Shown here in pieces: positions 18,756-24,224 of a DNA stretch of 24,224 bases. Within the stretch, counting starts at the first letter, position 1, and each line of letters begins with the position of its first letter. Made by a program: the position numbers and the translations under genes. This stretch comes from a virus, in IMG/VR virus record IMGVR_UViG_3300033144_004508, positions 1 through 24,224 of that record; one strand, 5' to 3'. The notes under the pieces are model-generated. The model made no database searches, had not been told where the DNA came from, and saw only the letters and a program-made list of their open reading frames with translations.

Positions 18756-19859
18756 ATGAAAGTAATAGAGTATCGATATTTCGACCCATCGTCAGACATA
18801 CGTGCTATTGGAGGCAAAGATGAGTGGACGTTCGAAGGATATGTAGTGACGTGGGACACTATTGACGATTATAATTCAACTTTTAAAAGAGGATCTTTCA
18901 AAAAGACAATAACAGAACGTGGAACCAGAATTAAAGTATTGTGGAATCATGATACTGATGAGCCAATCGGTAAAATCGTAGAGATTCGTGAAGACAAGAA
19001 AGGGGTATTTGTAAAGGGAATATTGACCGAAGGCGTATCAAAGGCGTCTGATGTGTATAAGAATTTACGTGCTGGAGTTATCGATACGCTGTCTTTTGGT
19101 TTCATTCCACTTCAGAAAAAAACTACAAAGGATGGAGTGCTTGAAATAACAGAGGTTAAGCTTTTCGAGGTTTCACCAGTAACATTCGAAGCAAACGAAA
19201 CAGCAGTAATAACAGACGTAAGGAGTGAAGACATGGAAGAGAAAGAAGTTGAAAAAGAAGTTGAAAAAAAAGAGATACGTTCTGAAGATTTTTCAGAAAC
19301 GTTAAATGATGCTGAGTTAGGTAGAAAAGGATATATGCTTATAGATTCTCTCTCTGAGACGCTGTGGGATATATGGTATAGTAATGACGACAAGGACACT
19401 ATAATAGCAAAACAAGACAAAGCTATTTCAGAGTTCCATGCGAAATATTTAAAGTGGGCGTCTGAATTCATGAGCAACTTTTGGGAAGAAAGAAAAACAG
19501 CGATGGCTATTAACGGACTGTCTAAATCATTCTATGTTGAAATGAATGATCCACTTGAGAAAATATCAAGCAGAACATCGTTTACTATGGATGAGTTAAA
19601 AGAACTATCATCCGGCAAAATATTAAATATAGATAGTCGTAAAAAATTGGTCGAGCTACCTAAATCAATTAGGTCAGCACACCAGAAAGAAAGAGGCAAA
19701 GTCGTTGAGGCACTTTGTTGTGAATTGAGAAATGGTGGATTTAGTGACGCCGAAAAAGTAAGATTAAGTGCTCTATTGGGTGTAGTTGATGAAACAGTAG
19801 AGAACGGCGATGCTGTCTTAAATTTAATTAAAGAACTTAGAAAAAGCGCAAAGGAGTAG
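18756..19859 (+). CDS. Prohead protease with a C-terminal extension
   Basis: 367 residues from the ATG at 18756 (AAGGGGAT upstream); a TTG at 18732 opens the frame but overlaps the portal gene. Residues 20-165 are the HK97-type protease domain (PF04586): EWTFEGYVVTWDTIDDYNST, catalytic His65 in WNHDTDEPIGK and Ser113 in DTLSFGF, then EVKLFEVSPVTFEANETAV. The protease trims scaffold and capsid N-termini during maturation. A repeat of EVEKEVEKKE at about 165-175 leads into roughly 190 more residues (NDAELGRKGYMLIDSLSETL..., with a Trp-rich helix), which may be a fused scaffold or a separate assembly domain. Four bases separate it from the capsid gene. Confidence 0.87.
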   Translation: MKVIEYRYFDPSSDIRAIGGKDEWTFEGYVVTWDTIDDYNSTFKRGSFKKTITERGTRIKVLWNHDTDEPIGKIVEIREDKKGVFVKGILTEGVSKASDVYKNLRAGVIDTLSFGFIPLQKKTTKDGVLEITEVKLFEVSPVTFEANETAVITDVRSEDMEEKEVEKEVEKKEIRSEDFSETLNDAELGRKGYMLIDSLSETLWDIWYSNDDKDTIIAKQDKAISEFHAKYLKWASEFMSNFWEERKTAMAINGLSKSFYVEMNDPLEKISSRTSFTMDELKELSSGKILNIDSRKKLVELPKSIRSAHQKERGKVVEALCCELRNGGFSDAEKVRLSALLGVVDETVENGDAVLNLIKELRKSAKE

Positions 19860-19862
19860 GAA

Positions 19863-21068
19863 ATGAGTGATCTTAAAGAATTTAACAATGAGTTGAACAA
19901 AACTTTTGAGGAGTTTAAAACTCGCAATGACCAGGCAATTAATGAAGCAGAAAAACGTTCTGGGGTTGCAACCGCGGAAACCGTAGCTATCGTAGAGAAA
20001 GTTAATGAAGCCATTACCGAAATCCGCAAATCAATGAAAGATATTGAAGTGCGTATGGCAAGACCTGGATTCGACCCTGAAAGTAAAGAGAATAACGAAG
20101 CGAAAGAAATTAGAACTTCAGCTTTTCAGAAATGGCTACGACATGGCTTTCAGTCAGAGCGTGTTGCTTTCACGCCTGAAGAGAAACGGTCTTTGTCAGG
20201 ATCTGCTGATGGCAATGGTGGCTTCTTGGTTCCAGTTGAATTCGAGTCTGGAATTATAATGAATGCGTACGAGCTTGCTGAATTACGAGGTATTTGTCAG
20301 GTTGGTCCAACTGGTCGTGATACCGTTCAGCTTGGTTCACTTTCAAAACCTTCAGTTGCATGGGGTAGAACTGATATTGCAATTACCGCACAGACGCTTA
20401 CTGCTGGTGCTGAAAGAATTACCATCTACCCATTGAGGGCGATTGCTCTCGTACATAACGATACCCTTGAAGATGCTGAGGCAGATATAAATGCAGAGCT
20501 TAGTGATGCTTTTGGTCGTGCATGTGCTGAGGCTGAAGACGATGTGTTCGCCATCGGAGCTGGTGATGATAGCCCCAAGGGCGTTGCTTCTGATGCAAGA
20601 GTACAGGCGCTTTATGCAGCTTCTGGAATTTCAGATGCCCTTTCAGATTCAAGCCACAATGGCGTTGATGCACTTACCGACGTGCTTTACACTCCCAAAA
20701 AGACTTACAGGCGTAATGGTTGCTGGGCATTCAACTCTACTACAGAAGCAGCTATTCGTAAGCTCAAAAACGGAGAAGGAAACTATTTGTGGCAGCCTCC
20801 AGTTCAGGAAGGTCGTCCGGCAATGTTGTTGGGAAAACCGATTGTAAATCCTGAAGGAATGGCAGACATAGCAGCAGGCGCTTTCCCGATTGTATTTGGC
20901 GATTTTATGGCTGGCTACAAAATTAGAGATCGCAAGGGTCTTACGGTTACCCGTCTTGTAGAGCGTTATGCAGAGTACGAACAGACTGGTTTTAAAATCG
21001 TAAAACGTGTTGGTGGCCAGGTTGCTTTGGCTGAGGCTTTTGCCTGTCTGAAAATAGCCGCATCATAG
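19863..21068 (+). CDS. Major capsid protein, HK97 fold
   Basis: 401 residues; AAGGAGTAGGAA precedes the ATG. The first 105 residues are a helical delta domain (ELNKTFEEFKTRNDQAINEA), normally removed by the protease during maturation. The mature part starts near the RTSAFQKWLRHG/RSLSGS region and shows typical Phage_capsid (PF05065) features: SADGNGGFLVPVEFESGIIM, RGICQVGPTGRDTVQLGSLS, the E-loop with AWGRTD, GAGDDSPKGVAS, the helix NSTTEAAIRKLKNGEGNYLW, and GKPIVNPEGM. It forms the hexamers and pentamers of the head shell. The base composition is less AT-rich than the early genes, as is common for highly expressed phage genes. Confidence 0.93.
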   Translation: MSDLKEFNNELNKTFEEFKTRNDQAINEAEKRSGVATAETVAIVEKVNEAITEIRKSMKDIEVRMARPGFDPESKENNEAKEIRTSAFQKWLRHGFQSERVAFTPEEKRSLSGSADGNGGFLVPVEFESGIIMNAYELAELRGICQVGPTGRDTVQLGSLSKPSVAWGRTDIAITAQTLTAGAERITIYPLRAIALVHNDTLEDAEADINAELSDAFGRACAEAEDDVFAIGAGDDSPKGVASDARVQALYAASGISDALSDSSHNGVDALTDVLYTPKKTYRRNGCWAFNSTTEAAIRKLKNGEGNYLWQPPVQEGRPAMLLGKPIVNPEGMADIAAGAFPIVFGDFMAGYKIRDRKGLTVTRLVERYAEYEQTGFKIVKRVGGQVALAEAFACLKIAAS

Positions 21069-21088
21069 TCGAAGGGAGAATATAAATT

Positions 21089-21565
21089 ATGAGTTATAAT
21101 AAACCTTATGTTAAAACACAGAGTCTTTCTATCGACGATGTTGAGGTAACGGCTACAGCGGCGGAGATTAACACTCTGGATGGTGTGATAGCATCGGCAG
21201 TTCCAGTTCTATCCGCTGGCGCTGCAACTGATGAAATGGATATTACTATAACTGTTAAAGATGCTGCTGGAACTACGATAGCACAGCCGCACATATTAGA
21301 AGTATGGATTACAGATAGTGATACTAACTTTACGCTAACTGGTACATCTGCAAGTGGAGCATTAACTGCTGTAGATGGCGCTGTGTTAATAGAGAACACA
21401 GCGAAAAAACATATTCAAGTTTTAACTCCGGCAACTGGTATTATCAATCTTTCATTGGTTGACAGTGCCAATACGGCTGGAGAAATAGTATGTGTTAGGT
21501 TACCAAATGGATTGTTTTCGCAGAGTGCTGCTTCAGCAGGCACTGATTACGAAGGCGGATCATAA
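21089..21565 (+). CDS. Probable head decoration or fibre protein
   Basis: 158 residues, with AAGGGAGAAT upstream. VTATAAEINTLDGVIASAVP contains the TAAEIN-x-LDG motif typical of phage head fibres and other surface proteins. It is followed by a beta-rich, Thr/Ala/Gly-rich region (MDITITVKDAAGTTIAQPHI; FTLTGTSASGALTAVDGAVL) that looks like an immunoglobulin-like domain. Its position straight after the capsid gene fits an outer capsid accessory protein. Host-range or surface-binding roles are possible but not shown. Confidence 0.65.
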   Translation: MSYNKPYVKTQSLSIDDVEVTATAAEINTLDGVIASAVPVLSAGAATDEMDITITVKDAAGTTIAQPHILEVWITDSDTNFTLTGTSASGALTAVDGAVLIENTAKKHIQVLTPATGIINLSLVDSANTAGEIVCVRLPNGLFSQSAASAGTDYEGGS

Positions 21566-21580
21566 ATAATAATTAAAAGT

Positions 21581-21639
21581 TTTGCGGGATAGGGATTTAA
21601 ATCCTGAACGGTTGGCCGCCTCCCCAGCCTTCCCGCAAA
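21581..21639 (+). ncRNA. Predicted three-way-junction RNA element in the head operon
   Basis: GC-rich 59-base element between two head genes. P1: TTTGCGGGA (21581-21589) pairs perfectly with TCCCGCAAA (21631-21639). P2: GGAT/ATCC with a TTAA loop (21593-21604), plus a G-T pair. P3: GGTTGG (21610-21615) with CCAGCC (21624-21629), one G-T, and the loop CCGCCTCC. Junction strands are TA, GAAC and T. No T tract follows, so it is not a simple terminator. The P3 loop contains CCTCC, complementary to an SD. It could process the message or control the next gene, whose SD is 24 bases downstream. Confidence 0.6.
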
Positions 21640-21670
21640 TAAAATATGAGGCAAAATAAGGAGAACAATT

Positions 21671-22048
21671 ATGAAAGGGAATGCAAGCGATAATTTTACT
21701 GTAGATGATGACGGATATCCAGCGCTTAGTAGAACAGCAGATACTTATACCACCGAAACACTTGATCACGGCCTTGCGCCGTCTGTGTTGTATTTTATTT
21801 CATGCGGAGTTTGGGCTACCTCTTTTGTAGCGACCCTGCAATATAGTGACAATGATTCTGATTGGACTGCCGAACCTGATACAACCGCAGGTAATACTGT
21901 AAGCCTTACGCTTACCGAAGCTGGAAATGGAGTTATTAATGTTCCTAATCCACGGGCACGTTATAGCAGGCTTAGTGTTGTTATAGGTGGTACTTGCGTA
22001 TATGGTGTTACGTCCGTACTCGGCCCACTAAGAAGCGTATCTGTTTAG
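21671..22048 (+). CDS. Hypothetical structural protein of the head region
   Basis: 125 residues with AAGGAGAACAATT upstream. The pattern VLYFISCGVWATSFVATLQY, then SDNDSDWTAEPDTTAGNTVS and NPRARYSRLSVVIGGTCVYG is a beta sandwich seen in small phage structural proteins located just after the capsid gene (YSDNxSxW...PRxRYxRL). The exact role is unknown; decoration or head-completion are candidates. Confidence 0.65.
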   Translation: MKGNASDNFTVDDDGYPALSRTADTYTTETLDHGLAPSVLYFISCGVWATSFVATLQYSDNDSDWTAEPDTTAGNTVSLTLTEAGNGVINVPNPRARYSRLSVVIGGTCVYGVTSVLGPLRSVSV

Positions 22049-22067
22049 TTTTTTTAAATAATTTTAT

Positions 22068-22121
22068 AGGAGATGGTGTGGCATTCAATTTATATCACAA
22101 TGCCACACCATAAAATATATG
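22068..22121 (+). promoter_or_regulatory. Shine-Dalgarno and start codon separated by a perfect hairpin
   Basis: AGGAG (22068-22072) is followed at once by ATGGTGTGGCATT (22073-22085), a 13-nt loop, and the exact complement AATGCCACACCAT (22099-22111). Then AAAATAT and the ATG at 22119. Unfolded, the SD is 46 bases from the start; with the hairpin formed it is seven bases, a normal spacing. No other SD serves this start. T4 genes 25 and 38 are known precedents for this arrangement. Confidence 0.65.
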
Positions 22122-22376
22122 AAAATAAAAATGACTGAAAATAAAAAAGGTAGTATTGATGGAGTCACTGTTGAAACATATGTAGCAGGCAATGAGTATG
22201 ATATCGCAGAAAGCCTTGCAAGCGTTTTTATAAAATTAAACGTAGCAAAAGAAGTTATTGATATGCCAGAAATTATAATAGAAACACCAGAAAAACCGAT
22301 AAAGCTTTTGACATCAGCATTAAAAACTAAGCACAGAGGACGTCCAAAAGGAAGTAAAAATAAAAGGGATATATAG
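22119..22376 (+). CDS. Small head-region protein with a C-terminal AT-hook-like motif
   Basis: 85 residues. The N-terminal part (MKIKMTENKKGSIDGVTVET, then YVAGNEYDIAESLASVFIKL) resembles small phage proteins found between capsid and connector genes. The tail HRGRPKGSKNKRDI contains RGRPKGSKNK, very like an AT-hook that binds the minor groove of AT-rich DNA. Possibly it contacts DNA near the head opening. Its start depends on the SD-hairpin at 22068-22121; an ATG at 22131 has no SD. Confidence 0.7.
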   Translation: MKIKMTENKKGSIDGVTVETYVAGNEYDIAESLASVFIKLNVAKEVIDMPEIIIETPEKPIKLLTSALKTKHRGRPKGSKNKRDI

Positions 22377-22379
22377 AAC

Positions 22380-22934
22380 ATGGCTATTGAACTCGTAACC
22401 TTTGCAGACCTAAAAGCATTTCTTGATTTGGAATCGGCAGCCATAACAGATTACCCAGCCCTGAATATTATTCGATCGTCGGCAACATTCGCAATTGAAG
22501 AATACCTTGGCAGACTGCTTGAATCTAAAGAACGAACTGAAACCATATATATTGGTAGCTATAAAACCAGCATGATAAAGCTTCCTGCGATCCCTATTAC
22601 AGCGATATCATCAGTTACGGTCACGATAGGATCCGATTCAGAAACATACGATGAGCATGAGGAATATGAAATAACAGATTACGGATTAAAACTATTTACT
22701 ACATTAATGAATGCTAAAATTGTTGTAGTTTATACTGGTGGAATTACTACCGTACCTGATGTAATGAACAGAGCAGCATTATTGCAAACAATTTTTGAAT
22801 TTCAAGCTAAAGATCAGGTTGGGGCTGAATCAGTATCGAGCACTGGTGGTAGTGTTAGTAGACCAGTGTTGGGATTATTAAAAGAAGTACGAAGAATGCT
22901 TAACAGCGAAAAACATCCATTGCTACAGGTATAG
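22380..22934 (+). CDS. Head-tail connector (adaptor) protein, HK97 gp6 type
   Basis: 184 residues. It starts with helices typical of connector proteins (ELVTFADLKAFLDLESAAIT; NIIRSSATFAIEEYLGRLLE), then a beta-rich middle (SVTVTIGSDSETYDEHEEYE, YGLKLFTTLMNAKIVVVYTG) and a C-terminal helix (ALLQTIFEFQAKDQVG). This layout fits the Phage_gp6/gp15 adaptor families that bind below the portal ring. Start ATG 22380, with a modest SD (AAGGGAT). Recognised by pattern and gene order rather than one diagnostic motif. Confidence 0.75.
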   Translation: MAIELVTFADLKAFLDLESAAITDYPALNIIRSSATFAIEEYLGRLLESKERTETIYIGSYKTSMIKLPAIPITAISSVTVTIGSDSETYDEHEEYEITDYGLKLFTTLMNAKIVVVYTGGITTVPDVMNRAALLQTIFEFQAKDQVGAESVSSTGGSVSRPVLGLLKEVRRMLNSEKHPLLQV

Positions 22935-22941
22935 GTAAGAC

Positions 22942-23544
22942 ATGTCTGATGAGCTAAAAGTAGAGGTTAAAAATCTTGCAGAGGTAAATAAATATCTCAA
23001 TGATATGCCTGAAGAAACATTCAGGGACGCAAAGCCGCTATTTGCCAATGCTGTATTGAAAGCAGATAAGCGAGTTAAATCTTTATTTGGAAGAAGGTTA
23101 AAGTCAAGGTCTGGTCTTTTGCGAAGATCTTTAAGAACAAGCGTTACAGGTATGAGTCTTAAAAACTTGAGTGCATCTTTTTACAGCGCTGGCAGTGTAG
23201 CTGGCAAGCCGGTACCATACGCACCAATACAAGAATATGGTGGAACTATCGAAGCAAAAAACGCATATAAGAAAGTAAAGGGTGGGCCGTACCTAAACAT
23301 ACCAACAAAATCAAACAAAACAGCATCAGGCGTTATGCAAAAATCAGCAAAGACTGTTTTCGATGAAGGCGGATGCGTAATAGAATACAAAGACGATAAA
23401 TTTGGAGTTTTCCTTGGCAGTAAAATGATGTTCGTTTTAGTCAAAAAGGTACACATACCACCAAGATTAAGTATGATGGTATCTTCAGAGAGACAAATAG
23501 CACCATTACTCACAAGCCTATCAAAAATAATCGGAGAAGAATAA
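22942..23544 (+). CDS. HK97 gp10-like neck/tail completion protein
   Basis: 200 residues. LKVEVKNLAEVNKYLNDMPE at the start, the basic segment RLKSRSGLLRRSLRTSVTG, and YAPIQEYGGTIEAKNA with IPPR-x-S-M later match the gp10-like family (HK97-gp10_like), proteins that close the head or complete the tail. Position after the adaptor gene fits. The start ATG at 22942 has AGGT a few bases upstream. An insertion of about 50 residues between the YGGTI and HIPPR motifs makes it longer than many members. Confidence 0.75.
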   Translation: MSDELKVEVKNLAEVNKYLNDMPEETFRDAKPLFANAVLKADKRVKSLFGRRLKSRSGLLRRSLRTSVTGMSLKNLSASFYSAGSVAGKPVPYAPIQEYGGTIEAKNAYKKVKGGPYLNIPTKSNKTASGVMQKSAKTVFDEGGCVIEYKDDKFGVFLGSKMMFVLVKKVHIPPRLSMMVSSERQIAPLLTSLSKIIGEE

Positions 23545-24036
23545 ATGGCAATCCCAGCTATAAATACAATATTGATAGAAATAGGTGCAAGGCTTGCCAA
23601 TATCACAACTTCTAATGGCTATAATTATACATTTAAGAAAATAGAAGAGGCGCGGCTTGAGCCATTTGTCGGATATGACTTACCAGCAATAAATTATTGG
23701 TTGACAAATGTCAGTAATGAGCGTAATGTATACAATGATGATAGTCGAAGCGTAGGTCTTGCAATAGAAGCTTTTTCTGCTACACGCGATGAGTCTTTTA
23801 CCAGGGTGGTGAGTAAGCTTGCGGCGGATGTCGTGACAGGTTTAACAAGAGCAACCGATTCGCCAAAAGTATCCGATACGCCTGATTATGAATTAAACGA
23901 AACTCTATCAGATTTTATATTCAATGGTTATGATTATGAAATAGGAGAGGGTCAAAAACCGTGGTGTGGCGCGCTACTACAATTTACAATAAAGTACCAA
24001 ACCGATCCTTTTGAGATGGCAACGTATGGAGCATAG
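23545..24036 (+). CDS. Probable tail terminator or minor tail protein
   Basis: 163 residues with CGGAGAAGAATAA before the ATG. It begins with an amphipathic helix (INTILIEIGARLANITTSNG) and continues with beta strands and a helix (SFTRVVSKLAADVVTGLTRA), ending LLQFTIKYQTDPFEMATYGA. This pattern and its place after the gp10-like gene fit the tail-terminator group, which caps the tail and joins it to the head. The family assignment is by gene order and overall pattern only. Confidence 0.65.
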   Translation: MAIPAINTILIEIGARLANITTSNGYNYTFKKIEEARLEPFVGYDLPAINYWLTNVSNERNVYNDDSRSVGLAIEAFSATRDESFTRVVSKLAADVVTGLTRATDSPKVSDTPDYELNETLSDFIFNGYDYEIGEGQKPWCGALLQFTIKYQTDPFEMATYGA

Positions 24037-24051
24037 TGGAGGCTATACTAT

Positions 24052-24224
24052 ATGAGTAAGGTTGCAATAATATGTAGTCCAGGAATGGATAATCATTTAG
24101 GAGAAATTTCAGATTACTTTTGCGAAAAACATAACACAAAGATTTGCGTAAATGGTAATCAAGAGGAAATATTTAACTCATTAAAATGGGCTGATACGGT
24201 ATGGATAGAATGGGCAGATCAGAC
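24052..24224 (+). CDS. Probable glycosyltransferase, N-terminal part
   Basis: ATG at 24052 (TGGAGG ten bases upstream); the gene runs off the window after 57 codons. The start MSKVAIICSPGMDNHLGEIS is like the first strand and loop of a GT-B fold, and later ADTVWIEWADQ resembles the strand that ends in W-x-E-W-A in phage and bacterial glycosyltransferases. It would transfer sugars to a protein or surface glycan. With only the N-terminus visible, the family cannot be fixed. Confidence 0.5.
   Translation, partial: MSKVAIICSPGMDNHLGEISDYFCEKHNTKICVNGNQEEIFNSLKWADTVWIEWADQ

Noticed and set aside
19532-20029. Long reverse frames opposite the protease and capsid genes
   Set aside because: They lie antisense to confidently assigned head genes and have Ser/Leu-rich shadow composition.
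21581-21639. tRNA-like reading of the structured element on the minus strand
   Set aside because: The acceptor-like stem and a TTTAAAT loop recall a tRNA, but the space for D and anticodon arms is far too short and the T-stem does not pair.
22024-22060. Possible intrinsic terminator (ACTAA/TTAGT stem and T run) at the end of the 21671 gene
   Set aside because: Only five A-T-rich pairs overlapping a stop codon; too weak, and the operon appears to continue.
1-24224. CRISPR array, diversity-generating retroelement, insertion sequence or toxin-antitoxin pair
   Set aside because: No regularly spaced repeats with unique spacers, reverse transcriptase, transposase or recognisable toxin-antitoxin sequences were found.

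Overview
The window is about 24 kb of an AT-rich, tailed double-stranded DNA bacteriophage (free or as a prophage; no integrase, attachment site, tRNA gene or CRISPR array is visible). It has an HK97-type head module with a PBSX-like large terminase at the right end, and long runs of very small, closely packed, mostly unrecognised genes to the left. Strong Shine-Dalgarno (SD) sequences (AGGAGG type) precede most genes. I cannot name the host. It should carry sigma-54 (RpoN), because five GG-N10-GC promoters lie in front of the small-gene operons.

Layout: 2-118 (+) is the C-terminal end of a sliding clamp, so a replication module probably lies just upstream. 190-2960 (-) is an operon of about a dozen small proteins reading leftward from a sigma-54-type promoter at 2984-3000. 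3000-3380 is a divergent control region. 3380-6940 (+) is a second small-gene operon with a DUF5658-like membrane protein, an ASCH-domain protein, a zinc-binding protein and a probable small terminase. 7011-11698 (-) is a third block of about 16 small genes read from three sigma-54-type promoters (8105-8122, 8990-9007, 11749-11767). 12096-14527 (+) is a fourth block from a sigma-54-type promoter at 12031-12047; it includes an RNA ligase-like nucleotidyltransferase. 14528-15167 is a repeat-rich, apparently non-coding stretch in front of the packaging genes.

From 15204 the late module runs rightward: large terminase, a small protein, a portal fused to a MuF-type minor head domain, a prohead protease with a long C-terminal extension, the major capsid protein, a probable decoration protein, further head proteins, head-tail connector, head closure and tail completion proteins, and the start of what looks like a glycosyltransferase. 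A near-consensus sigma-70-type promoter with a perfect palindrome between -35 and -10 sits before the portal gene.

The most notable observations concern regulation. (1) Five sigma-54-like promoters share an extended downstream motif and have TGACAA/TTGTCA palindromes upstream, as expected for a dedicated enhancer-binding activator. (2) A compact three-way-junction RNA is predicted between two head genes (21581-21639). (3) A 13-bp hairpin lies exactly between an SD and its start codon (22068-22121), restoring a 7-nt spacing when folded. Several small genes are broken or duplicated, which suggests rapid turnover of the accessory regions.
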